DNA of 64,000 nt from Arthrobotrys musiformis (GCA_036971715.1 JAVHJL010000009.1:992001-1056000), one strand, 5' to 3'; shown: positions 35,179-46,751, counted from the stretch's first letter. Notes: generated by a model not told the origin, from the letters alone. A program made the numbers and translations.

Positions 35179-36191
35179 TTAACCAATGACGAGGGTATCA
35201 TCATCTGGGAAGTCGTATGCAGGGATTTCTAAACGAGCGACGTTAGTACTTAATTCGAATTATCTCAATAGCCTTTATGGATATGGGAAGTAGACGACAT
35301 ACCGAGATTCAGAGGAGCTGGTCCTTTTCTAATACGGCCAGAGATATCGTAGTGAGAACCGTGGCAGGGGCAGAACCAACCACCATAGTCACCGGCTTCG
35401 CCAATTGGCACACAACCTATATTATTTTAAGGGCTACAGTCAATATCAAATTCTTCATACTCAAGTTGTCGCAAGTAAATTCGATGAAAGGTTTAATCGG
35501 TAACTGACCCAAATGCGTGCAGACACCAACCATAACGAGCCACTCGGGTTTCTTCACACGCTCCTCATCGGTCTCTTGATGTCTTAGAGAAGAGATGTCG
35601 ACGCTGTTAGCCTCGTCGATTTCATCAGAGGTACGATGTCGGACAAAGACCGGCTTGCCACGCCATTTGATGACAACCTAAATAAAAATGGGTTAGATAA
35701 CCGTTATAGAGAATTCTAGTTGGGGATTCGGGATAGCCTTACGTTCTTGCCCTCCGGTATACTGCCCAAAGCGACCTCGACCTTGGCCATGGCCAAGACG
35801 TCTGCGGATGCACTCATGTTGACCAAGAAGTCTATATTCGGGTATCAAAATTTGTAAGCGACCGCCCGGGAACAAAATACGTATCGATATCAAGCCGAGA
35901 AGAATGGAGCGACATACCTTGAACGGTAGCCTTAGCAGAGGTGGCAGACAAGGCGCCCAGTGTTCCGACCATGAAGTATCCAAAGACTTTATTGGAAGTC
36001 TCGGACTTCTTGGACTTGTACTTGCTGAAGTCGGGAATGGTAGTCGTTGGCTTGCCGTATGTCGGAGCGGTAATCTGGCGACGCTGGTCGGCACATGCTA
36101 CAGCGGTCGCTCGGACGAGGGGAGTAGTGGATGTCGAGGAGCGGAGGAGTGACCTGGAGGCGGCCGTCGAAAGGGACCGAAGGGCGGCCAT
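35179..36191 (-). CDS. RIP1: Rieske iron-sulfur subunit of the cytochrome bc1 complex
   Basis: Five exons on the minus strand (35918-36191, 35743-35831, 35509-35677, 35303-35416, 35179-35228) encode 231 residues, near the usual length. The protein carries the 2Fe-2S centre that passes electrons from ubiquinol to cytochrome c1 in the mitochondrial inner membrane. The N-terminus is a Ser/Arg-rich mitochondrial presequence. A hydrophobic segment near residues 70-90 (KVFGYFMVGTLGALSATSAK) is the anchor. The cluster motifs are CTHLGC (Cys174, His176, Cys179) and CPCHGSHYD (Cys193, Cys195, His196). Cys174, His176, Cys193 and His196 are the ligands, and Cys179-Cys195 the disulfide. Every splice join is in frame and reconstructs the conserved domain. 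The gene is head-to-head with SmF. Confidence 0.98.
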
Positions 36192-36515
36192 TGCTGGTAA
36201 TATTTAGGGTAAGAGTGGAGAAGGAGAAGTCGAGCGATTGAAGGCCCTGTCTTCGAGGCGAGAGCGGAGGGTCTTTGGTTGTCGGTGGTCCGAAGCTGTG
36301 GTGGGATGGGTGAGGTCTTTCCGGTTGTTCTTTCTATGACGGAAATATTTGGATGGACGTCGGAATGCCGGTTGTCTGATTGGTCGGCCCTGTGGCGGGT
36401 CTTGGCGCTCGGTGCAAATTTACTGGCCACAATCAGACGCGTTTGACTTCCCATCAAATCCCATAGCTCAGGCCGATAGCTACGATATATCGCGCGACAC
36501 CCGAAACCAGACATC
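36192..36515. promoter_or_regulatory. Shared promoter region of RIP1 and SmF
   Basis: 324 bp separate the start codons of the divergent RIP1 and SmF genes. Both are constitutively needed, so a common bidirectional promoter is plausible. No TATA box is evident. Confidence 0.55.
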
Positions 36516-36993
36516 ATGAGCGTAGGTTATGGCCCTCAACGATTCTTATGCGGATGATTCTAATTGATATTGATGGTAGTTCCAACCTATAAACCCGCGG
36601 CCGATGTTGCAAGGCTTGTATGTCAATAGCCCACGCTTGAGTCCCTGGTCGGAAAAACGAATCTTGTAGAGCTAACCACACCCTCGGCAACATCTAGAAT
36701 CAATGACCTCGTTATCGTCAGATTGAAATGGGGTCAGACCGAATACAAAGGCCGACTCGTTAGCGTTGACTCCTACATGAACATCCAGCTCTCGGAGACT
36801 GAGGAGTTCATCGACAACAAGAGCACTGGTACATTGGGACAAGTCATGATCAGGTAGTTTACATAGTTACCTCCCCAGCGCCTCACATTGATGAATTCAA
36901 GCTGATCGGATGGCGTGCGACAGGTGCAACAATGTGTTATGGATATCTGCTGCCGACCAGGAGAAATCGGAGGATACGGCGATGAAGGAATGA
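36516..36993 (+). CDS. SMX3: Spliceosomal Sm protein F
   Basis: Four short exons (36516-36521, 36580-36617, 36698-36853, 36924-36993) encode 89 residues. SmF is one of seven Sm proteins forming the ring on U1, U2, U4 and U5 snRNAs. The assembled protein begins MSFQPINPRPMLQGLINDLV. It has the Sm1 motif (VRLKWGQTEYKGRLVSVD, then YMNIQL) and the Sm2 motif (GQVMIRCNNVLWIS), and an acidic tail. All three introns keep frame (58, 80 and 70 bp). The second has a GCTAACC branch point. The first coding exon is only six nucleotides (ATG AGC), which makes the gene easy to miss. The length matches known SmF. Confidence 0.96.
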
Positions 36994-38557
36994 GAGGCGC
37001 TACGCAGCCATATAACCGTGACCCATGGTTAGAGAAAGGTGGAGGGAGGGAGAGGAGAGAATAGGATCCATCGACGTCAATTTTCACCAAATGCGATTCA
37101 ATCAACGTCGCTGGCGAACACCATTGGCTGGGCCAGCATTAGGCAGTCCATCAAAGTCAACTCTCGAGCTTGCCGAAGTCGGGGAGGACACTTTTCCAAC
37201 ATATAATAAACACATACCATCTGAATCAAAAGGCGAGTACATCTGCCTTGCAATGAATGTTCACACTCGCGTGTATTTTTGCTAAACGGCCTCTTATTAT
37301 AAGTGACTATATCCTTGCATGCACAGCTTGTGCTTCGGATTATCGTGACGAATGGAAATAATCAAGAAAAAACTTGAGGGGATTTGGATCCTAATAAAAG
37401 TAGTTTAAAATCTCGCTGCATTCGTGCTTTTGATAACATTTTGTTATGAAGCTATGCAATAAAATATGGGTTTCAAGAAACCATTGAGTCATTTTATAAC
37501 TCTCACCATAGTATACTATTGATACGAACGAACTAAATTGAGCTATCACCTTACGGTAGCTTCGAGAGGACGATTGTTGCTATGAGAGGGATACGTAGAC
37601 ACCAGCACTGTAAATGAAGACCTCTGATATCTGCGTATTTCAGAGCATATGGGATATCCATAATGATACCCGGTAAACGACGCTTCAAATGCCGAAACCC
37701 TACCTCAAAAGAGACAGCTGCTCACAAGTCTTGACATAGGGAGGGGCTTTTGAGAGTTTTTCCGAATGCCAATTATAGTTCCCCTTGCAATTGGTAAAAT
37801 TAGCGAGCCCACAAAGGTTCAGGGTTTACCTTTCTAGCGGGCCAATTTCCTGCAAGGCTGTCGGTACCATTGAAAGCCCAGCCCAAGAAGCGGGTAGCAA
37901 TTTCACGCGTCGGCGCTGCTACATACCTGCGCTGCAAGTGCATCACGAGACAAGTCAGACAGGACAAGACAAGACCGACAGGCGAATACCTAACTGGAGT
38001 CTCAAATGTAGGCAAAACCCCGGTTGGACCTAGAATTCTAGCGACACTGGACCAGTCAACTCTCTGCAGAGGAAGCCAACGGCTAACTTAGCCGATCGAC
38101 TCACTCAGATAAGGGGAATACCACCCCGCAGTCCGACTGTACTGCGTTCATCTGATGTTGACGTCTCCATCACCCCATCATACCGATACAATTCATCAAC
38201 CCAAACGGTGGCGGGCAGCAGCGACGTAGGCAATCCCTGTGTTTGGCCACCGGTTCAGCCGCAAGGAAAGGACCTGGACGTTCTTTTGACGATCATCGTA
38301 GAATATTTATCCAGCATACTCCCGAAATTCGTTCGTTCTCTCGTTCGCTGGTTTTGTTGGTTGATTCCCAAATCGGAGACAGCTCCCAATTGTGTGGTTT
38401 TTGGCTGGGAGGCCCACGCACGCATCATCGGTCGTTTTGAATCAGCGAGGGGAGAATTGAAGGGTTCGGACTTGGGACTCGAAGGCATCTTTTAGGGTCG
38501 TGCCGGAGTGCGTTCTAGAAATCCTCGCCATTTTTTCTTTCTTCCTATTGTTCTCTT

Positions 38558-38574
38558 CCTCCTCCTCCTCCTCC
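38558..38574. repeat. CCT trinucleotide repeat in the RBR leader
   Basis: About five and a half CCT units inside a broader CT-rich tract, about 700 bp before the RBR start codon. CT tracts are common near fungal transcription starts. Confidence 0.7.
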
Positions 38575-38664
38575 TTCGAATCTCATTCTTCTGGTTCTTG
38601 TCCTTCGGCCTTCTCGAATATTCGGAATTGGAAGTTCGCTTCTGGTTTTCTCGGCATACCAACG

Positions 38665-38722
38665 GTACGTAACCTCTTTCGTGGACGAGGCTCGTTCTAA
38701 CATTGGTTTCTGCGTAATCTAG
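38665..38722 (+). other. Possible 5' leader intron of the RBR gene
   Basis: GTACGT donor, TTCTAACATTGG branch region and TAATCTAG acceptor give a 58-nt intron of the size seen elsewhere in the window. It would lie in the untranslated leader, so no frame test is possible. Confidence 0.4.
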
Positions 38723-39279
38723 GGAGCGGTTCTTTTACCAGCTTGAGGTTGAGGTTGAAGTTGAGGTTGAAGTCGAAGGTCGAGGTGGAGCCTGTTGAAC
38801 AGTGGTGGCGACAGAGCACTAGGCAACTCCTGATAGCTTGCCTATACAATATCACCGACGTCGCTGGCCGAATCTCAAGCCTGTGCGGCTGCCTGGACCG
38901 ATTCCATTTAAACAACGACAAAGCAACAACCCTGTTACAATCTATAAACAAAGACCTCAGCAACTGTCTACAAATCAAATATTTCTCTTCCTCCACTCCT
39001 TCATCTCCATCCCCATTCCACCTCACCTCACCTTCATCTCCATCCTTACAGAACATTCAACCACCCACCACTGACAGCCAAACCTTCAATAATGATATCT
39101 CTACTCTCGAACTCTCGAACTTGGTAGCTTAGGGAGCCATCAGATCCATATAAGAGTCTGATACAACATCACGCTACTTTGCTTCATCCATCTCCTCAAA
39201 ACTCGAAGCAATCTGACACCTACAGCTAAATTCTCACCTAACCTTCACCCCGAAATCACAACTTCTCATCCCACCCAAC

Positions 39280-42200
39280 ATGGCGCCTCCACGAGCACGA
39301 CCCAACGTAGCTGATGTCATTGTCATCTCATCTCCTTCTTCTTCCTCTTCGCCTAAATCTCCTCCTCCAGATCTTGCAAACGACTTCTTTGATGATGGTG
39401 ATGATGATATTGGCTTCTTCCTTCCTGACGAAGATGAAGGCAGAGTTATAGCCCCTGATGTTGAAATGCAACAGGAGCAACCCCTACCCCAAGAACAGGA
39501 GATTATTTCTCCAGACCAATGCCTCGCATATCTACTAACGCTTTTTCCCGATATTGACCACGGCTATGTTGGACAACTTTACGAACAGCATTTTGAGAAC
39601 TTCCAGTTCGGAGGGGCAAACATGATTGATTTCCTCGCAAACCAAGTCCTGGAGACGAATGGCCATTACCCTAAGTCGCAGCGAGAGGATCGATCGGTGA
39701 AAAGAAAAAGAGAACGAAGCCCTTCAGAGATGACTGCACAAGAACTCGAAAATAAATACTGCAATGACCCTACTAGGGCCATCCCTTCGATAGCGGCTCG
39801 TAGCCTAAGGTACGTGTTGTAATTCCTTCGTCGAAGTCGTCCGTCTTTCGAGTAGTGTCTCGTCAAATCCCAATACTTTTAGGTTTTTTTGGTAGACGCA
39901 CACATACATCACGTTGATTGCTCGGTTTTGAGCAAAATGGACAGCCTCATTCCACGTCGAGTCTCCCACGACCTCCGAAACCGATCGTCACTAACAAGCC
40001 GGTATTGGGGTATTTAGTGCCAAACTACTTCGCAATGCATTCCCATTGATACCTGCTGCCTACATCGATCAGGAATTGCTTAGGTCCCAGTTTTTTATCT
40101 TTGGGGCATTCCAAGCTCTCGCCCATGCCGAGTCGCGGTTTGAAAAAGAGCCCCAGAAGCCCTTTAAGAAGTTAACTAGAGTCAGAAAGGCGGTTTCGGA
40201 TGAAGTCATTGCCCAGAACGGTAATGAGCTACGCCCGGAAGAGCACGACAACTTGATGGTAGAGTTTCGGGCTGCTAAAAGGATATACGAAGCAATAACT
40301 TGTAAGCTCTAATTTTCGCTCAGGCTATAAAGAATGCACATTGACCATTATCATAGTTAAAGGGAACCCAGGCGGGGCAGGACCAGCCGGTTCGGCTGGC
40401 GAAGAGCTAGTTGAATGGTAAGTCAGAAAACTCCCCGTGGGTCTAGATGCCGCGATTAACCTATAAAATAGTGGATGCTGCTTCGGTGAGGTTCCTTTTA
40501 CACAATTGACACAATGCAAGGACGGCCACCTCTTCTGCCTCGAGTGTGGCATGCAAAATGCGAAAACAGAAATCGGCCAGCAGAGATACAAGTTAGTTTG
40601 CATGGATGGCTCGGGTTGTAAAAAGGAATTTTCACCACAAGAAATCAAAAGATTTTGTGACGAGAAGATGCTAGAAGCATTAGAAAAGCTTGAGCAAAGA
40701 GACATGCTTAGGGAGGTATTGCTGCCCAATAAAGTACCCTCACGTGACAACCATACCCTAATTTTCATGATAGGCCGGCATCGAGGATCTTGAGGAATGC
40801 CCCTTTTGCGACTTCGCACTCATTATGCACTCGTCCGTTGAGGATGACAAGGAGTTTCGATGCCAGGGCCCCGAATGCGGGAAAGTAAGCTGCCGGGTCT
40901 GCAAAAAATTAACCCACATTCCCTTATCATGCGAAGAAAGCGCCAAAGATGAGAAGCAAAATTTGAGGAAAGGGGTCGAGGAGGCCATGACAGAGGCTCT
41001 ACTCCGTAAATGCGGGTACGGAGAGCCACCGCCTGGATACAAAGTCGTCTTACTTACGGATTGTTTCTCTTAGGAAATGTTCGCTCCCATACGTGAAAGA
41101 AAGCGGATGCAACAAAATGTGCGAGACCTTCATCAGTTTTTGACGAAATCATTTACTAACGTTGCTTTAGTGTGTGCTCTCGTTGCCATGCCATGAATTG
41201 GTAAGAAGAAGATATTTACACTCCGTTTTGCGTTAGAACTCTGAAGTCTAATCCCTTCTTTTAGCTATCTATGTTCGAAAGTCATCAAAGATTACCATCA
41301 TTTTAACGATCCTGCACGAGGAGGGAGAACGGGAAACTGCCTCCTCTTCGACAATAGTAAGGCTCTCCATAAGTACCATCTCGTAATTCAGCTATGCTGA
41401 CGTTTCATAGCCGATGAACGACACCACAATGAAGTTCATGCCGCAGAAGAAGCCGCTATCGCCAAAATCAGAGCTGAGAATCCAGAAATTACGGAGGAGC
41501 AAATGCGCATACAGCTTTCGCAAGTCATTATCGATGAAGAGCGACAGAAGATCGAAGAAGGGAATCGCCGCCTCGGACACAATCATCCAGGAGCGGGAGC
41601 CCGGCCTCCTGGACTAAACGCCTTACCGCCTCGATTCCAAGGCCGACATCCACAGATAGTTCCGCCATTTATTCCTGGACCTAATGGACGCCACGTTCAG
41701 CCAGAGCAACAACTTCCCCAGGTAATGAACCCCATGATACCGATACCATATCAACCCATGCTGCAGGTCCCCGCGGCATTACCCCCAGATCCAGGATTCC
41801 AAATTGGAGTTCCGATGTATCAACTACAAATGCTAAGGAACCCAATAATCCAGGTAAACCCACTCCCATATTTCGGCAATCCTGTCCCATTTCAAGGTTT
41901 CCCCATAAATCAACCCCAACAAGCCCCACCAGTGGGCTTCATCCAACGTTTCCTGGACAGAAGACAACCGCGATTCGTGATTCCGCAGCAACAAGTCGTC
42001 GTGCCGGCCCCTATGCCGGCCCCTATTCCACAGCCAATTCTCGCCGCCCCGCATATGGATCCTGAAGATGATATGTATCGTGGAGTTTTACAGGGAGTCT
42101 TTAATCGTTACGGGATGGGGATTGCCAACCAGGCCAACCAGCCTGCTCGCGCACAAGCTCAGCCACAACCAAACGCCAACCTTGGATTCATCGACCGAAA

Positions 42201-42417
42201 CTTTGGTGGAAATCGACTAGTGGCTCGGGCCCGACAACCCATCCGAATTAATCGCGGTGGCCGTAACGCCCAACCCGTTGTAGACAACGGAGTTAACAAC
42301 GTTGCTGCAGCTCATGTTGCTGCTCCAAGGGCTGCTGCACCCGGTGGCATTAAGCAAGCCCCGGTCCCAGACCCGCCCATCCCCCGCCGTCCGGCGAAGA
42401 TCGCGAAGAGAAAGTAG
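39280..42417 (+). CDS. RBR-type E3 ubiquitin ligase, RNF216/TRIAD3-like
   Basis: Nine exons (39280-39809, 40018-40301, 40357-40417, 40472-40715, 40774-41015, 41074-41118, 41171-41200, 41265-41356, 41411-42417) encode 844 residues, and all joins keep frame. RBR ligases take ubiquitin from E2 onto a RING2 cysteine, then onto substrate. RING1 is about 292-350 (CGCCFGE, HLFCLECGMQ, CKKEF). IBR is about 375-425 (ECPFCDF, CQGPECGKVSCRVCKKLTH). RING2 is about 453-492 (KCGKCSLPYVKESGCNKIVC, then SRCHAMNCYLCSK and DYHHF). Cys471 is the candidate catalytic cysteine by alignment with RNF216. The N-terminus is Ser/Pro- and acid-rich. Residues after about 540 form a Pro/Gln/Arg-rich low-complexity tail ending KIAKRK. 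The branch point CTAACAAG supports intron 1. Substrates are unknown. Confidence 0.92.
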
Positions 42418-43192
42418 AAACAGGGTTTCTATCCATGCGCCGCCCCTAGGGTACCTTTTTCGTTGATCGTATCATGATCCTAATAACCTCTCTTCCCCAT
42501 ATTCTCCCCTTTCCATTCATAATCTTTCCTTTCATTATCTTTTCCCCTCTCTATATCTTCCTCCCACCCGCTGCTTTTAACCCTTATTTTCTTGCTGCAG
42601 TTTACTGTTTTTAGCGAATATAATACTTATCTGGGAGCGGGAGTCGGCGTGTATATGCTTGTTTTCTTTTCTTTTCTTCTCTCTCTTCTTTCGCGACTTT
42701 TATGCATGAAGGTTCTTTGATCTCTCACAAAAATACGGTGGCTGTTTATTGCATAACTTCTTCTTTTCGTCTTTCTCGCTGGTCAGTTGTTTTGCAATTG
42801 CCTACATTATCGCTTTACCATATCCCCTACCTCCCTTTTCTCTCCCTTTTTTGGAGCGGTCACGCTCCCATGTGATACATACTTTAGCAAATGTGGGTGA
42901 TATTGCAGAGGATTTGCCTGAATGGGTGGTGGGTCTTTCGCATACTTTGTATATAAGAACTCAACTTCAGGATGTTGATATTTAACGAAGTTAATGTCTA
43001 CAAATCCAATACTTATAAAATATCAGGCAAGTTTCAGTGAAATATGTACCATAGACTAGTCTGGTAAAGATCACGGACTTGAAATTGACAAACTCTATAA
43101 TACAACCTTGGTCATGTTGTTGAATCAAGTCTAAGCGAGTAGCACCAGTGCTAGATACCAGGCGCTCCTAGAGCATTGCGGAGACAATACCT
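42418..43192. other. Convergent intergenic region
   Basis: About 775 bp, pyrimidine-rich on the left, holding the 3' ends of the RBR gene and the minus-strand secreted glycoprotein gene. I see no gene; the frame at 42749-42985 is low-complexity. Confidence 0.5.
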
Positions 43193-44455
43193 TCAATAAG
43201 TCTCCTCTTCAAAATCTGCACATTCCCCCCAATGAGTGTTCTGCGAAATGTTCAATGCCTTCAAAAAAAACTCTCCGGCACTCGGAATCACTGCACGGCT
43301 GGAGTCGGCCAACGCTGGCAGTCGATATTCATTGAAATCCACCCGTTCACGATAGGCACTAATCTCCAGCATTACTATACCCGCCCATTTACCAACTCCC
43401 GAAGCCGCCTGCGGAAACTCGTAGCGAAGGAATACCATTGGATCGGCGACCCCGGGTATTGTGCCCACGATTGCTGGTGGGGGATAAACATATACTCTAC
43501 CAGACGTTTGGAATATTGGCGTTTGCGGTAGGTAAGTTGTGAGACTTTGCGAGTAATTACCGGCCCCTGTTGCGTTTGGCATCGGGGTGATGGTTGGGAA
43601 TACAAATTCAGTCCTGTTCGCACGCATGCCGGCCCCGAGAGCCGGGAATGTGATGTTTAAGATTTCCATGGCGACTTCTGGGTCGCCCTTCCTCCGCGGT
43701 TTGAACGGGTCGACCCCTCTTTTGTATCCTCGGATTACAATCGACCTTGCGCGGTAGTCATCCTCGATTCGTTCGCCGTAGGGGAACTTGGCGGCGAATG
43801 CTATGGTAATGGAGTTTAGATAGAAACCCTTCAGGGGTGCAGAACGGATGTAGTACCGCGGGGCGAAGGAGAATCTACTGGTGTTTCTAGATTCGAGGTT
43901 TTGATCGCCGCGATAGAAGAGAGCGCGGGGGTTGTAAGGTACTCCCAGTGGTTTCCTTAGGGCTGAAGTCCAATTCGAGGTCACCGCGGAGGGTTCGTAG
44001 GAGCACAGTGTGTTTTCGAGACATGATTTTGTGATTGTGTCGTTTCGGATGAAGCAGGCGGCGTATGGGAAGGTTTTTGGGCAGTTGTATGGGCGCCAGC
44101 GGGGGTCGAATTCGAAGTGTTTGTATTGGGTGGATGTGATGTCGGTGCTGTTGTTCATGAAGTCGTCACGGGCGTCGCGGAACTATGAGAGAGTAGGTAT
44201 CGTCGATTAGCTGATTTATACATACATATATTATCATTATATAGAATTGATATACGATGAAGATATATAGTACTTGTACATCATTACTGTTGGTTTAGGG
44301 CTCTATAAACCAAAGGGTGGCGCTGCGCAGGAGACAATCTATAAACTTACATTGAGAATTTTGTCGCAATAACCATTATTGGCGAGATGATGACGACTCC
44401 AGGCGGATACTTGGTAGACAAAAAGCGATGCGAGGATCGAAATTAAAGTAGCCAT
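43193..44455 (-). CDS. Secreted, heavily N-glycosylated protein of unknown function
   Basis: Two exons (44351-44455 and 43193-44182, minus strand) encode 364 residues. Exon 1 supplies the signal peptide (MATLISILASLFVYQVSA) and WSRHHLANNGYCDKILN, joined in phase to FRDARDDFMNNSTD. The 168-nt intron has GTAAGT and CATAG ends. The mature protein has about nine N-glycosylation sequons (for example NNST, NWTS, NTSR, NITF, NRTE, NATG, NYSQ) and six cysteines. There is no C-terminal hydrophobic anchor, so it should be soluble and extracellular or wall-bound. I recognise no catalytic domain. An upstream in-frame ATG seven codons earlier (MYPESK) is possible, but the downstream one gives the better signal peptide. 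Confidence 0.82.
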
Positions 44456-45384
44456 TTTGGATTCCGGATACATCGTTGTTTATACTATTCAAGCAAATTA
44501 AAAATGGGATTGTAACTTGATGGACCGTTTAAGCTGAAGACGATACGTGAAAATAACGAAACTTTGATAACAGGGAGAAACCGGTGACCCTTGTCTCGAA
44601 ACCATACCCTGAGCGGCGACCCTATCATGCCTATATACACAGATAACTACACATGCACAAACACAAGATGATGGCTTCTGCATTTTGAAATGCTATGCTC
44701 AAGCGCTTTAGGCAGCGGATGCCTAACAGGCTCCAGATCACCCAAAAAGCCAGAACAACACGATTGGGGTATTGTAAGTATGTTGCTAGTATCTATAGAT
44801 GGTGTATCTTAGCCAACCGTGCAAAAATAGCTCGTTCCAGAATATATTAGAATGGCCAAAACTCTTAGACTGAGAACAGTACAGACCAAGCTGTCAATGT
44901 TGCAACCTAGCCTCGAATCTGGGCGCGTTGCAAGCTAGTTGCAACCTGTGCGTTAGCTATACCTACGTGTATACGTCCAAACAGCATGTTACAAGGTTTA
45001 CTCCTAGAATCCCATGCCTTTCGGCTTACAAAAGGCTCTAGGGTATACCTATACTCCCAAAAATACTTTACTCTAGTTACCGTTTATGAATATGTGGACA
45101 TAGCCAAATTTTCCCACCAACTGTCGAGCATCAGAACCGTTTCAAACCAGTTGTACGACTCCTTGTGTTGGAACAGCGCAAAATCCAACAATATCACGTG
45201 TAACGCCCTAACAAGGACTAGCGGCTCCTGTACGACCGTCGATGACGAATCAGAACGACATCACTCTTCCAACAGAGTCGCGTAGCTTGAGCTTCGCGAA
45301 CATCCACCCCACATGGTCACATCAACGAGCGTGCTCTAAAAAAAAGTCACAAATCACTTCGCTATTAGCTTTCTACCGTCTACA
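44456..45384. other. Divergent intergenic region
   Basis: About 930 bp between the starts of the secreted glycoprotein (minus) and the PI31 gene (plus). No supported gene; both promoters should lie here. The frame at 44986-45285 has no recognisable feature. Confidence 0.45.
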
Positions 45385-46520
45385 ATGGCGTCCAACCCAT
45401 TAGACCGATTAAATATCGCCAAGATAATAACAAAAAGCCTAGGCGGGACCGATGAGAACCCCGCGTCTAGAGCCCCGCTTCGCAACGCTACTGAGGCCGT
45501 TGCAGTACTTTCACATGCATGCATGATAGCAGTTGACTTCAGGTTGCTAGGATTCGATGAAGATGACAGAATAGGTGCGTTTAAACTCCCTTATTTTCTG
45601 GATATGTTGCCTGAAAATGATGCTAATTTGTGCTGGTACTTTTTTGGTGGGTGTGCAGATGAGGCCATTGAGCTAGAATCCTTGAAGGCCCTTCCGTCAC
45701 AATGGAACTCCTCAACTTCATCATATGGGTTCCGGTACTCCCACAACCAATCTGCCATGAAGTTCTTGTTAAAGATCAACCGACTGGGTGGCAAGATTGT
45801 AATCATGGCCCTCGGCCTGGGGGATGATAAAACCGCCACGCTGGAACTTATTACAAAGGATTGGATATCGGAGTCATTTTTTTCGGAAGACACATCATCT
45901 GATACCAAGAGGCCGGTGGAGGAAGCATACATATCACCTTCGAGGATCAGTGATTTGATTGCCACCTTCAAATCAAATATCATTCAAAAACTCGTACCGG
46001 GATTACATAAACCAGGGTACGAAGAAGCGGCAGAAGCGGTTACAGCTGCTTCTACTTCTTCGTCGGGCTCGAATCAAAGGAGAGAGGGAAGTGGGAGACC
46101 TCCCCGGCCGCCAGGGATGGAGGGTCCTGGTGATTATGATCCTCTACGCATACCCTCGAGGGGACCGCCTAGAGGTTTCCGGAGCCCTGAAGACCCTCCT
46201 GGATTCGAGGATGAATACGAAATCAATCGCCCTCCAGGGAACCCATGGGGATTCCCTGGTGGCGGCTTCGGAGGCGGAAGGAATCCCTATAGGATTGGAG
46301 ATGATGATCTGAATCCACCTGGTCTGGGAAGTAATCCGACGTTACGAGGGCCTTTCTTTGGGGAGGAAGGAGGCAATGGCATGCTTGTGGGCCCCAACCA
46401 TCCTATGTTCGGTGGAAGACAAGGCGGCGGTGTACCAGATCCACGGTAAGTTACAAAATCATTCCTCATTCCAGAAAATGTGTCCACTTCTTGCTTCTCT
46501 CTTACTATCTTTCTCTCTCC

Positions 46521-46553
<33 letters not shown>

Positions 46554-46751
46554 GAGAAGGCTGTGAAGCCATATGCATGCACCTTGTTACTGGTGATACT
46601 AACATCCAGGTGCAGGTTTCCACCCGGGTCGAGGTATGACCCTGTAGGGCCCGGAGGGGGTCCACAGGGAGGCTTTGGGGGACCTCGAGGGGGTTTCCCA
46701 CGGGGTCCTGGTGGTGGCTTTGGCGGATTCGGGTCTGGTGACTTCATATAA
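45385..46751 (+). CDS. PI31-type proteasome regulator (PSMF1/Fub1 family)
   Basis: Two exons (45385-46445, 46616-46751) encode 398 residues. PI31 proteins bind the 20S proteasome and modulate its activity or assembly. The N-terminal half is the folded FP-type dimerisation and binding domain (AVAVLSHACMIAVDFRLLGF, then YGFRYSHNQSAMKFLLKINR). The C-terminal half is Pro/Gly-rich with the family signature spanning the intron: GPNHPMFGGRQGGG VPDPR, then FPPGSRYDPVGPGG. The protein ends GFGSGDFI. Animal PI31 ends in a hydrophobic-Tyr-X (HbYX) motif; here the penultimate residue is Phe and the one before it Asp. The 170-nt intron contains a 31-T run, a CTAAC branch point and a CAG acceptor. Confidence 0.9.
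46522..46552 (+). repeat. T31 run inside the PI31 intron
   Basis: Thirty-one consecutive T residues between the donor (46446) and the branch point (TACTAACATCC near 46597). Other introns in this window are mostly 55-90 nt without such a run. Confidence 0.85.

Larger units (their letters stand above)
36994..39279. other. Non-coding stretch and leader of the RBR ligase gene
   Basis: About 2.3 kb without a supported gene. The left part is the SmF 3' flank. From about 38.5 kb the sequence becomes CT-rich and probably forms the promoter and transcribed leader of the RBR gene. It contains a CCT repeat, a possible leader intron and a purine-rich GGTTGAGGTTGAAG repeat at 38742-38788. Confidence 0.5.
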
